DNA of 16,652 nucleotides from Flavobacteriaceae bacterium (GTDB taxonomy: Bacteria > Bacteroidota > Bacteroidia > Flavobacteriales > Flavobacteriaceae), in assembly GCA_015489265.1 (NCBI GenBank), contig WFZY01000206.1, forward strand, positions 1 to 16,652, in the 5' to 3' direction. The position numbers were made by a program, and so were the translations under genes. This document shows, one piece after another, positions 1-8,158 of this stretch. How positions within the stretch are numbered: position 1 is the first letter of the stretch; every line of letters begins with the position of its first letter. The notes under the pieces are model-generated. The model saw nothing but the letters and a program-made list of their open reading frames with translations, did not search any database and was not told where the DNA came from.

Positions 1-1728
1 GTTTTTGAGTTGTTTTTGACGTTTGCGATTAGCTTTGCGTTGCTCGTAAGTGTTATTTTTCTGTTTCTTTTCCGGCGATTCAGCCGTATTTTTTTGCAAT
101 TCAATGGCTCTAAAATTTTCGGCTTGCCGTTCTTGCAAAAAATAATCGATGTCACCGAGATGCACTTTGATGTTTTTATTTTTAAATTCGATGGTTTTAT
201 CAGATAAGCCCTGCAAAAAATGCCGGTCGTGAGAGACCACAATCAAAGTGCCGTCAAAACCCAAAAGCGCTTGTTGCAACACATTTTTAGAATGTATATC
301 CAAATGGTTGGTCGGTTCGTCCATCACCAATACATTGAATGGCTGCATCATCATGACTGCCAATGCCAAGCGGTTGCGTTCGCCCCCTGATAACACACCG
401 GCTTTTTTATGAACATCATCGCCGGAAAACAAAAAGGCGCCTAAAATATCGCGAACTTTGGTGCGATTGGTATCGTCGGCAGCCGCTTCGAGTGTTTCCA
501 ATACGGTCAAATCCGGATTGAGATATTCCGATTGATTTTGTGCAAAATAGCCGATTTGAACATTATGTCCTGTCTTAACTTGCCCGCTGCTAGCTTGTAA
601 TTCACCGACCAAAATTTTAGCCAAAGTGGTTTTTCCGGTACCATTTTGACCGACAAAAGCCAAACGCTCGCCTTTGGTAATAATCAAGTTAATATCTTTC
701 AGAACTTCTTTTTTTTCGTAATTTTTATGCAGTTGTTCTATTTCAAAGACAATTTTTCCCGAAGGTTTGGCGACCGGGAAACGGATATTCATGGTTTGAT
801 TATCAACTGCATCCACTTCTATGCGTTCCATTTTTTCCAGTTTTTTAATCAACGATTGGGCAAAACTGGCTTTGGTGGCTTTGTAACGAAATTTTTCTAT
901 CAGTCGTTCGGTCTCTTTGATTTCTTTTTCTTGATTTTTGGCAGCTTGTTGTTGTTTTTCAAGCAATTCGGCTTTTATTTTTAAAAATTGCGAATAGGGT
1001 TTCGGAAAATCATAAGTTTTATTTTTGGTTAGTTCAATCGTCCGGTTGGTAACATTGTCGAGAAACATTTGGTCGTGTGATACTAACAGCAAAATGCCTT
1101 TGTAGTTTTTTAAGAAATTTTCAAACCACAAAATACTTTCAATATCCAAATGATTGGTGGGCTCATCGAGCAGCAGAATATCATTGTTTTGCAAGAGAAT
1201 TTTGGCCAATTCAATCCGCATACGCCAGCCACCCGAAAAGCTCTCGACCGGTTTGTAAAAATCAGCATCAGTAAAGCCCAAACCTTTCAAAACTTTTTCG
1301 GTTTCACCTTTATATTGGTAGCCGCCAAGTAACTGAAATTGTTCTTGTTGATGATGGTATTCGTCAAGCAACTGCATATAACTGTCACTTTCAAAATCGG
1401 TACGAACCGCCAAGGCATTTTCTAGCTGCTCAATGGCATTTTCAATACGTTTGATGTCGTCAAAAGCTTTGTAAGTTTCTTCCAAAACCGTAGTGCCGCC
1501 TTCAAAATCAATATCTTGTTTTAGATAACCGATTTTATGTCCTTTGAGTATGTCTATTTGCCCTTCTGCCGGTATAATGTCGCCGTTAATAGCTTTGAGT
1601 AAAGTCGATTTACCCACACCGTTACGACCAATCAAACCGGCTTTATCACCCGGATTTAACTGAAATCCGACATTTCGAATAATATCATTGCCACCAAGAC
1701 GTATCGTTAGTTTCGAAATATTGAGCAT
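1..1728 (-). CDS. ABC-F family ATP-binding protein, C-terminus cut by window edge
   Basis: Soluble protein with two ABC ATPase domains and no membrane segments. Members of the ABC-F family act on the ribosome (translation factors or antibiotic-resistance proteins). The frame reads open from ATG at 1728 to base 1, giving 576 residues, and stays open at the edge. Domain 1 has Walker A GRNGVGKST (about residues 34-42), signature FSGGWRMR (about 163-170) and Walker B with LLDEPTNHLD (about 182-192). A lysine-rich linker follows, containing EKFRYKATKA, the usual ABC-F extension. Domain 2 has GQNGTGKTT (about 358-366), LSGGERNR (about 443-450) and MDEPTNHLD. The visible end is a basic tail rich in K, R and Q; the missing part is probably a short coiled coil. 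It is divergent from the GNAT gene. The exact subfamily (Uup, YheS or Ett-like) cannot be decided here, so no symbol is given. Confidence 0.95.
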   Translation of the reverse strand, partial: MLNISKLTIRLGGNDIIRNVGFQLNPGDKAGLIGRNGVGKSTLLKAINGDIIPAEGQIDILKGHKIGYLKQDIDFEGGTTVLEETYKAFDDIKRIENAIEQLENALAVRTDFESDSYMQLLDEYHHQQEQFQLLGGYQYKGETEKVLKGLGFTDADFYKPVESFSGGWRMRIELAKILLQNNDILLLDEPTNHLDIESILWFENFLKNYKGILLLVSHDQMFLDNVTNRTIELTKNKTYDFPKPYSQFLKIKAELLEKQQQAAKNQEKEIKETERLIEKFRYKATKASFAQSLIKKLEKMERIEVDAVDNQTMNIRFPVAKPSGKIVFEIEQLHKNYEKKEVLKDINLIITKGERLAFVGQNGTGKTTLAKILVGELQASSGQVKTGHNVQIGYFAQNQSEYLNPDLTVLETLEAAADDTNRTKVRDILGAFLFSGDDVHKKAGVLSGGERNRLALAVMMMQPFNVLVMDEPTNHLDIHSKNVLQQALLGFDGTLIVVSHDRHFLQGLSDKTIEFKNKNIKVHLGDIDYFLQERQAENFRAIELQKNTAESPEKKQKNNTYEQRKANRKRQKQLKN

Positions 1729-1745
1729 ACTTAAATTTTGAGCAT

Positions 1746-1777
1746 CAAAAATACGGGTTTAGATGGTACGATGCAAA
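1746..1777 (-). promoter_or_regulatory. Bacteroidetes-type promoter of the ABC-F gene
   Basis: Read on the minus strand, TTTG (plus-strand 1774-1777) is followed after 20 bases by TATTTTTG (1746-1753). This fits the Bacteroidetes pattern of a -33 TTTG and a -7 TAnnTTTG about 19 bases apart. Transcription would start about 1740, leaving a leader of about a dozen bases before the ATG at 1728. Confidence 0.7.
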
Positions 1778-1821
1778 AAGATTTTCCTATGTAATAGTTT
1801 TCCCATATAACCGAAAAAGGT

Positions 1822-1829
1822 TAAATTTG
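1822..1829 (+). promoter_or_regulatory. -7 promoter box of the GNAT gene
   Basis: TAAATTTG matches TAnnTTTG exactly. The -33 region has only TTTT (around 1798-1801), a three-of-four match. Transcription would start within about ten bases of the ATG at 1841, so the mRNA is nearly leaderless. Confidence 0.55.
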
Positions 1830-1840
1830 TTAACTAAAAG

Positions 1841-2269
1841 ATGGTTTTTAAACAAATCACATATCAAACAACGGCTTACTATCAAGTTGTACAATTACGC
1901 GAGCGGATTTTAAGAATCCCATTAGGATTGAAATTTTCTGAATCCGATTTGGCTCTTGACAAAGACGAAATGTTATTTGCATTATTTAAGCATGATGTAC
2001 CGGTCGCTTGCTTACAAGTCAGAAAAATCGATGACAGACAAGTAAAATTGCGCCAAATGGCTGTTGACCAAAATCATCAAAAACAAGGTTTGGGTAAAAC
2101 TTTAATGCAAAAAGTAGAAAAGCATCTCAAAAAACTAGATTTTAAAAGTATTGAACTAAATGCCCGTCAAACTGCTATCGGATTTTATCAAAAATTAGGT
2201 TATCATATTGTATCCGGACGATTTACAGAAGTAGGCATTTCACACTTTAAAATGATGAAAAATCTTTAA
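1841..2269 (+). CDS. GNAT family N-acetyltransferase
   Basis: A 142-residue single-domain protein that would transfer an acetyl group from acetyl-CoA to an amine; the substrate is unknown. The acetyl-CoA pyrophosphate-binding motif (R/Q-x-x-G-x-G/A) is visible as QKQGLG at residues 80-85, just after the beta-4 strand VKLRQMAVD (68-76). Motif B follows as ARQTAIGFYQKLGY (108-121), with the tyrosine in the usual place. The N-terminal RERILRIPLGL (20-30) resembles the start of many Bacteroidetes GNAT proteins annotated only to family level. Length and motif order are normal and complete. It has its own promoter box at 1822 and is probably transcribed alone, ending at the hairpin near 2352. Confidence 0.9.
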   Translation: MVFKQITYQTTAYYQVVQLRERILRIPLGLKFSESDLALDKDEMLFALFKHDVPVACLQVRKIDDRQVKLRQMAVDQNHQKQGLGKTLMQKVEKHLKKLDFKSIELNARQTAIGFYQKLGYHIVSGRFTEVGISHFKMMKNL

Positions 2270-2291
2270 ATTTTATATGAATGCCAATCTA

Positions 2292-2367
2292 ATACCGCTT
2301 ACACATTCAATATAGTCCAATAAATTGTACTATACCGCTTGCATATTCAATATTGTTCAATTTGTTG
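2292..2367. repeat. two-copy imperfect direct repeat, 40-bp period
   Basis: Two copies of about 36 bases begin with ATACCGCTT at 2292 and 2332, exactly 40 bases apart. They share ATACCGCTT, then CA, ATTCAATAT and CAAT, with a few scattered differences. An inverted copy of the first eight bases (AGCGGTAT) lies at 2445-2452. There are only two direct copies, so this is not an array. The function is unknown. Confidence 0.6.
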
Positions 2368-2373
2368 AACAAT
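2352..2373 (+). terminator. perfect 9-bp hairpin, possible terminator of the GNAT gene
   Basis: ATTGTTCAA (2352-2360) pairs perfectly with TTGAACAAT (2365-2373) around the loop TTTG, and TTTT overlaps the end of the stem. The stem has only two G-C pairs per arm and lies 80 bases after the GNAT stop, so a terminator role is possible but not secure. It sits inside the second direct repeat. Confidence 0.4.
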
Positions 2374-2460
2374 TTTCATATTGCATCGGCATAATACTTT
2401 GTTTCGAAATATTTTATATTTTTCTAGTAGTATTTTCATGTAGTAGCGGTATTGTTTACT

Positions 2461-2476
2461 CCCGACTATTGTCGGG
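2461..2476. repeat. short GC-rich palindrome (CCCGAC/GTCGGG)
   Basis: CCCGAC (2461-2466) and GTCGGG (2471-2476) pair perfectly around the loop TATT in otherwise very AT-rich DNA; a further T-G pair extends the stem. Palindromes of this CCCGAC-type sequence are common between genes in flavobacteria. It could serve as a bidirectional terminator or belong to a dispersed repeat family. The rest of 2270-2615, apart from the 40-bp repeat and this hairpin, shows no gene. Confidence 0.45.
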
Positions 2477-2606
2477 GATGCCAAATTATTTTTGGATTTT
2501 TTTATTTTTAGAATTGTTATAATTAGCTTAAAATATAGCATACTATTGACTTTTTTCAAAATCATAAACTTTTCTTAAAGACAGTTTATATCCGTTGCGT
2601 TTTTAG

Positions 2607-2614
2607 CATATTTG
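2607..2614 (+). promoter_or_regulatory. near-consensus -7 box before the DUF5916 gene
   Basis: CATATTTG matches TAnnTTTG at five of six fixed positions. If used, transcription would start near 2620, after the ATG at 2616, which favours ATG 2637 as the start. No clear -33 TTTG is present, so this is tentative. Confidence 0.35.
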
Positions 2615-2636
2615 TATGGCAAATAATTTTCATCTC

Positions 2637-5060
2637 ATGACACATAATTTTAGATATATACATATTGTAATTCTATTGGTTTTGGGGGCTTCTCATGTTC
2701 AAGCACAAAATATCAAAATAAAAACTTTGCAAGCCGTAAGAGTACAAAAAGCACCGAAAATTGACGGTGTTGCCGATGACCCGCAATGGCAAAATGCCAA
2801 AGAAGCCACCGGTTTTTATATGTATAAGCCCGGCGATGGCGATCCTATGCCTAAAGAATTTGACACGAAAGTGAAGGTGGTTTATGACGATGCCGGACTG
2901 TATATTTTGGCTTTGCTCAATGATCCTAATCCCGATAAAATTACCCGTATTTTCGGATTACGTGACCAAACCATACAAGCCGATCAATTTTCAGTTATTA
3001 TCAATCCGTTTTCAACACCTAATAACAATTACCTTTTTGCGGTTTATGCATCCGGCTCACAATTGGACGGCAATGACCCTAAAGCAAAAGATTTATCTTG
3101 GAATGCCGTTTGGAAATCGGAAGTTTCCATAACCAAAGACGGTTGGTTGGTAGAAATGGCTATTCCATATTCCGCTTTACGTTTTCAAAATGAAGCCGTT
3201 CAAACTTGGTCTATCGGTTTTTTTAGACATATCGATCGTATTCGTGAAGATTATTCTTGGACTTATATCGACAAAACCAAAAGCGGTGATATGGTACAAT
3301 TTTTAGGCAAATTGACCAACTTGCAAAACTTAAAACCACCGGTACGTTTAAGTTTATATCCCTACACATCGGTGGTGCATACGCGTTTTGACGGACAAAA
3401 TCATACCGATTTCGGTTTTGGGATGGATTTAAAATACGGCTTGAGCGAAAGTTATACCCTTGATGCCACGCTGATTCCTGATTTTAGTGATACGCCTTAT
3501 GATGAACTACAGCTCAACTTGGGTCCCTTTGAACAGTATTACAAAGAAAAACGCCAATTTTTTACCGAAGGTTTTGATTTGTTTAACAAAGCCCGGTTGT
3601 TTTATTCGCGCCGTATCGGCGGGACGCCAACCGGATATTATGATGTGTCGTCGCAATTAAACGGGGAAGAAACCATCGTTGATAATCCCGAAAAAGTCCA
3701 ATTGATCAATGCCTTGAAAATATCCGGACGCAGTAAAAACGGTTTGGGAATCGGTTTTTTTAATGCCATTACTAATGAAACCGAAGCAACTGTAAAAAAT
3801 ACACACACCGGTCAAGAACGAAAAATAGTGACCGAACCCTATGCCAATTACAATATTTTTGTGATGGATTACAATTTTAAAGGCAACTCAACCATCAGTT
3901 TGATTAATACCAATGTTATACGGCAAGGCAGTTTTAGAGATGCCAATGTAACGGGTTTGTCAGCCAATCTTTATGCACAAAACAACACATTGAATATCAA
4001 AGCGGTATCAGCCATGAGTTTGATAAATGAGCACGAACAATATACCAAAGGATTTAAGTATATTTTAAAAGCTTCTAAAAAAATCAAATCTCATGGTGTT
4101 TCGGTTCTTATCAGAGCCATGGATCCGTTTTATAACAGCAACGATATGGGATTTAACCGTCATAATAATGTTGCCAACTTTGATGTTAGCTATTCCTACA
4201 GTATTTTAAAACCTACCAAACATTTTAATGCCTTGCACATTAGTTTTGATGCCGGATTTGATCATTTGTATAAAAATCTGCAAAAGGTGCAAAATGATTT
4301 TGAATTGAGTAGTTTCTTCACCAATAAAAAGTATTTGAGTTACGGTTTTGGATTAAATTATGTTACCGATTCGCACAATTACTATGAGCCAAGAGTACCG
4401 GGACGCTTCTTTATAGATAAAGCTTATGGCGGTTTTTGGGCATTTTTATCATCCGATTATCGTAAAAGATTTGCCGGCGATATCAAAGTAGCACGATTTA
4501 CCAAATTTAACGACCCGCAGAATTATTACAGTTTTGGCATTTCGCCCCGTTTTAGAGTCAGTAACCGTTTTCATATCAATTACCAATTCAAATTGGAACA
4601 AATGAATAACGGCAAGGGCTTTGCAGATTATAACGGCAAAGATATCATTTTTGGCAACCGGCAACAGCGTACTATAACCAACAGCTTGGGTGCCAATTAT
4701 TTTTTCAGTACCAAATCGGCGGTTAATCTGAATTTGCGTTACTATTGGGCACCGGTTTATTACGATAAATTCTACAAATTAAACACCGATGGCAGCTTAA
4801 CCAAGATTGACAATTATAATGAAAACAAAGACATTAACTACAATGTTTGGAATATGGACATCGGCTATTCGTGGGAATTTGCCCCCGGCAGCAATTTATC
4901 ACTTTTATATAGAAATGCCCTATTAAACATGGATAATAATGCTCAAATCGGGTTTAATGACAACCTTGATAATTTGTTATCACAACCGATTCGCAATACA
5001 TTTATCTTAAAAATGACCTATTATGTTGATTATAATACGGTCAAAAACCGTTGGTTTTAA
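2637..5060 (+). CDS. DUF5916 outer-membrane protein with N-terminal CBM9-like domain
   Basis: The mature protein starts with a carbohydrate-binding family 9-like domain: KAPKIDGVADDPQW and DQFSVIINPF, ending about residue 235 when counted from the upstream ATG at 2616. The DUF5916 region follows, with its typical conserved stretch at about 284-335: IPDFSDTPYDELQLNLGPFE, then EKRQFFTEG and LFYSRRIGG. The rest is rich in alternating aromatic residues and ends in a C-terminal phenylalanine, as expected of an outer-membrane beta-barrel. The function is unproven. I chose ATG 2637 over ATG 2616 because it gives a compact 23-residue signal peptide (MTHNFRYIH, then a hydrophobic core, cut after HVQA), and because a near-consensus -7 box at 2607-2614 abuts the upstream ATG. 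The gene's 3' end overlaps the convergent neighbour by 4 bp. Confidence 0.88.
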   Translation: MTHNFRYIHIVILLVLGASHVQAQNIKIKTLQAVRVQKAPKIDGVADDPQWQNAKEATGFYMYKPGDGDPMPKEFDTKVKVVYDDAGLYILALLNDPNPDKITRIFGLRDQTIQADQFSVIINPFSTPNNNYLFAVYASGSQLDGNDPKAKDLSWNAVWKSEVSITKDGWLVEMAIPYSALRFQNEAVQTWSIGFFRHIDRIREDYSWTYIDKTKSGDMVQFLGKLTNLQNLKPPVRLSLYPYTSVVHTRFDGQNHTDFGFGMDLKYGLSESYTLDATLIPDFSDTPYDELQLNLGPFEQYYKEKRQFFTEGFDLFNKARLFYSRRIGGTPTGYYDVSSQLNGEETIVDNPEKVQLINALKISGRSKNGLGIGFFNAITNETEATVKNTHTGQERKIVTEPYANYNIFVMDYNFKGNSTISLINTNVIRQGSFRDANVTGLSANLYAQNNTLNIKAVSAMSLINEHEQYTKGFKYILKASKKIKSHGVSVLIRAMDPFYNSNDMGFNRHNNVANFDVSYSYSILKPTKHFNALHISFDAGFDHLYKNLQKVQNDFELSSFFTNKKYLSYGFGLNYVTDSHNYYEPRVPGRFFIDKAYGGFWAFLSSDYRKRFAGDIKVARFTKFNDPQNYYSFGISPRFRVSNRFHINYQFKLEQMNNGKGFADYNGKDIIFGNRQQRTITNSLGANYFFSTKSAVNLNLRYYWAPVYYDKFYKLNTDGSLTKIDNYNENKDINYNVWNMDIGYSWEFAPGSNLSLLYRNALLNMDNNAQIGFNDNLDNLLSQPIRNTFILKMTYYVDYNTVKNRWF

Positions 5061-8050
5061 TCAACTGTCTGCTTGTTGATTTCCGGTTGACGTAAAACGG
5101 CACCCCTGCGTTTTTTACCATCGATAATGACTTTAACCGGATTGGGAAATTTGACATGTTTAAAATATTTGGTTTCTTCTATTAACTCGGCGCTGTTTAA
5201 CAAATCGTAATTGATAGCATCCGGATTTTTGTCTAAAAAGACCGAAAAATAAGCAATATTCATAGTCGTCAAATTATGAAAAAAATGAGAACCCGATGAA
5301 GCATCGAGCGGATAACCTTCCAAGCTGGTTTCTACAATGACTTTGGCGTTGGAAATCTGTGTCCAATTGACCGGAATACCGATAAATCTGTCGCGTGTAC
5401 CCCATCGTCCCGGACCTATCAAAATATATTTTTTGTTGTTAAATTTGGCGTTTAATTTTTCAACTTCTTGTGCCATTGTAATTGTATCGGTCTTATCAAA
5501 AACATCATTTTTTACAAAAATAATGTCGTGAATGGTATTGATGACACCGTTTCCCATACTTTTTTCGGCATACAAAATCAAATTTTCTTGGTCTAATTCG
5601 TCCGGTTTAAAGGAATAATCTTCCGATGGCATCAGCAGCGGTTTGACTTGTAAGATATAAAAAGTCGCATCACCGTCTTCATCAGGGGCTAAATCAACCG
5701 CAAATTCTATTTCAACCGGTGTATCAAAAGCTTGCTTGAGATTATCAAGCACATCTTGTATCATCTGTGGTAACGGAATATAATCGTTTTGCAAAATGCT
5801 GGCAAAATTGGTCACCAAAATGCCGTTTTCGTCAACCCCGGGATACATCGTATCATTGTTGTAATCGTAAGTGGAAACCAAATGGGTCAAAGTGCCATGC
5901 GGAATGGCATCATAAAGATCCACCTTTTTGATGGCGGAATAAGGTCCGTTTAGTAAATTGATGTTCGGTTTTCTTAAATCGACGGCATAAAAATAGCTTT
6001 GGCTTTGCTTGATTTGGTCTTGCAGAGAATTTAATTGTATTTTGGGATATTTAGGTGCAAACCGGTAAGCGCGTTCGCCTTCTACAACATAAGACCCTAA
6101 ACCAATGGCAATTACGGCAAATCCGTCGCGGGGTTTCATTGATGCAAAAGGATAATAATTGTATGATTGCGCCACACCGCTGATATCCGGATAATACAAG
6201 CCCTGATGTTCACGTCCGACTAGTTCTTGAATTACAACAGACATCTTTTCATCGCCTAATTTGTGGTCTAAAGCACGAGAATAATTGACAGCTACATTGG
6301 AAAAAGTAGAAGCGTAAACCAATTTAATGGCATCAATCAACTGTTGCAGGCGTTGATTTTTGTCATGATGATTGTTAGGAATGATATAGGTTTCAAAAAT
6401 ACCGGCAAATGGCTGGGTCAAACTGTCTTCAAACAAACCGGACGAGCGTACGGCCAAAGGTTTTTTATAACAATCGAGTAACCGGTCGAGTTTTTGAACC
6501 AATTCGTTAGACAAACGGGCTTTTAAAAAACGTTTGTTGAGTTCTTCATCAGGTAGATTCAAATCTTTGAGATGTTGCAACTTATTTTCTTCTATAAACC
6601 GGTCAAATTCGCTGGCACCAACGATTGCCGTGCGCGGCATTTTGATTTTTAAACCTTTGATATGGTTTGCCAATTCGGTTTTGTGCAAAAGTGAATTGAT
6701 AAATGCCAAGCCGCGTCCTTTACCGCCATATGCCCCGTCGGATAGTAAGAAAATATTTTTATCGTCGCTGCAATCGGTATCTTCCCAAGGCACTACTTTA
6801 CCTTGGGGTTTTTCATCGCGATAAGCTTTAAGCATTTTTAAGATATAGGAACGAATTTCTTCCTTATCTTTAAAATGATGCACTTTTTTGGCTTCCAAAA
6901 TTTTAGCCAATTGTATTTCAGACCGCGCCATGAGCCAAAGCGAAAAATCGTCGCGCCGGGCATGAAAATCAATACTTTCTTGCGGTATGCGTTTAATGAT
7001 TTTTTCAAATTGTTTGAGTGTTGCAGCCCGATCAATTTCTTTACCGTTCCTGTCCCTGAACACAAAATCCCCGAAACCAATTTTTTGCGTTACTTCATTG
7101 ATAAGTTTTTGATATAAATCTTCATCATTTTTATCAATAAACGTCAAACATTTTTCATCAGCCACACGTTTTTGTTTTTTATCGGACGATAACACGATAA
7201 CAGGCACACTGCCTTTGACTTTTCTAACTTCGTCAATGAGTTGAAAACCCGTATCGGGTTCAATTTTACCGTTTTTAGGAAACTGCACATCGGTAATTAC
7301 CACAAAAATATTGTTTTTGAACTTGTTAAAAAGTTCCATGGCTTCTTCGTAATTGGTCGCCAACAAAATTTTAGGACGCGCCCGCAGTTTTAAGACCTTA
7401 TAGAGTTTATCCATCTTAATTTCATCTATAATCTTATTGGTCTGTTTAAAAACAATCCGGTAGAGTTTGTTGAGATAGTTGGAATAATAAATCGGGTTGT
7501 CTTCCACTACCAAAATCATTCGGACCGATGCCAATTTGCTATCATTTTCGGCATTCATTTTGTCTTCGAGATACTTGATCATAGCAAAAAATATGCGCGA
7601 TTCGCCATCCCAAACAAAAATTTTGTCATAGCCCAAACTTTCTTTTTGTTTTTCCAGAAATTTGATATGATGTGTGTTGTTCAATAAGATAAAAATAGGC
7701 AGGTCGGGGTAGCGTTCCTTGATTTTTTTGATGATTTTCAAGGGCCGTTGTTTGTTAAACCCAACCGTAATCACTACCATATCAATTTTTTTCTGCTCAA
7801 GCTGTTCCAGCGTTTCTTCAGTAGAATAAACCCCCGTAATACGTGGCAATGAAGTCAAATTCAGCTTGCCGTAATCGTATAGCATAATCTCAGAAAAACG
7901 CCCTTCCTTATTGATAGAAAACGCATCGTATAAATTGGATACCAACAATATTTCTTTAACTTTAAACTTGCTCATATCGTGATATATGTCGCGCATACGA
8001 CTGTCACGGTTTAAGTAATTTTGCAAGAGTTTTTTGGGTTTGGGCTTCAT
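5057..8050 (-). CDS. double receiver domain / PEP synthase-type ATP-grasp fusion protein
   Basis: A 997-residue cytosolic protein. Residues about 31-165 form a receiver-like fold without the phospho-acceptor (ILLVSNL, MVVITVGF, IFILLNN). Residues about 178-325 form a receiver that keeps its active site: E183-D184 in VVEDNP, D254 in VITDVQFP, S288/S289 in VLSSD and K307 in FIDKND; an extra segment lies between strand 1 and the acceptor. Residues about 435-805 are the pyruvate/PEP-binding ATP-grasp domain of PEP synthase and PPDK: GGKGRGLAF (442-450), VRSSGLFEDS (534-543) and the closing IEFAVD...YILQVKPL (781-805). After it comes a conserved-looking module with GPGRWGTRD (879-887). The phosphohistidine swivel domain and the PEP-binding barrel are absent, so it should not be called PEP synthase. 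ATP-dependent phosphotransfer controlled by a two-component signal is an inference. The start at ATG 8050 has TATATTTT (8067-8074, one mismatch to TAnnTTTG) upstream. Confidence 0.88.
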   Translation of the reverse strand: MKPKPKKLLQNYLNRDSRMRDIYHDMSKFKVKEILLVSNLYDAFSINKEGRFSEIMLYDYGKLNLTSLPRITGVYSTEETLEQLEQKKIDMVVITVGFNKQRPLKIIKKIKERYPDLPIFILLNNTHHIKFLEKQKESLGYDKIFVWDGESRIFFAMIKYLEDKMNAENDSKLASVRMILVVEDNPIYYSNYLNKLYRIVFKQTNKIIDEIKMDKLYKVLKLRARPKILLATNYEEAMELFNKFKNNIFVVITDVQFPKNGKIEPDTGFQLIDEVRKVKGSVPVIVLSSDKKQKRVADEKCLTFIDKNDEDLYQKLINEVTQKIGFGDFVFRDRNGKEIDRAATLKQFEKIIKRIPQESIDFHARRDDFSLWLMARSEIQLAKILEAKKVHHFKDKEEIRSYILKMLKAYRDEKPQGKVVPWEDTDCSDDKNIFLLSDGAYGGKGRGLAFINSLLHKTELANHIKGLKIKMPRTAIVGASEFDRFIEENKLQHLKDLNLPDEELNKRFLKARLSNELVQKLDRLLDCYKKPLAVRSSGLFEDSLTQPFAGIFETYIIPNNHHDKNQRLQQLIDAIKLVYASTFSNVAVNYSRALDHKLGDEKMSVVIQELVGREHQGLYYPDISGVAQSYNYYPFASMKPRDGFAVIAIGLGSYVVEGERAYRFAPKYPKIQLNSLQDQIKQSQSYFYAVDLRKPNINLLNGPYSAIKKVDLYDAIPHGTLTHLVSTYDYNNDTMYPGVDENGILVTNFASILQNDYIPLPQMIQDVLDNLKQAFDTPVEIEFAVDLAPDEDGDATFYILQVKPLLMPSEDYSFKPDELDQENLILYAEKSMGNGVINTIHDIIFVKNDVFDKTDTITMAQEVEKLNAKFNNKKYILIGPGRWGTRDRFIGIPVNWTQISNAKVIVETSLEGYPLDASSGSHFFHNLTTMNIAYFSVFLDKNPDAINYDLLNSAELIEETKYFKHVKFPNPVKVIIDGKKRRGAVLRQPEINKQTVD

Positions 8051-8158
8051 AAAGCTTTGTTTTTTGAAAATATAAAGTTACTTAAAATTTGTGCATATTG
8101 TAATTTTTTTTTGTCAGTTTTTTTTAAATTGTACGACTATTTTATAAAAAATACAAAA

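Noticed and set aside
646..984. 112-residue plus-strand open frame rich in phenylalanine
   Set aside because: It is the antisense shadow of the ABC-F gene; its F-rich composition mirrors the K-rich linker on the other strand.
2292..2367. Possible CRISPR array
   Set aside because: There are only two imperfect copies, no true spacers of uniform size and no cas genes in the window.
2325..2565. Short overlapping open frames on both strands in the repeat region
   Set aside because: They consist of AT-rich sequence and repeats, with no start context and no protein-like composition.
5057..8050. Calling the fusion protein phosphoenolpyruvate synthase
   Set aside because: Only the ATP-grasp part is present; the phosphohistidine domain and the PEP/pyruvate barrel are missing.
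8021..8158. 46-residue N-terminal extension of the YjeF_N gene
   Set aside because: It overlaps the start of the divergent fusion gene, has no homology to YjeF_N, and the ATG at 8159 gives the normal domain start.
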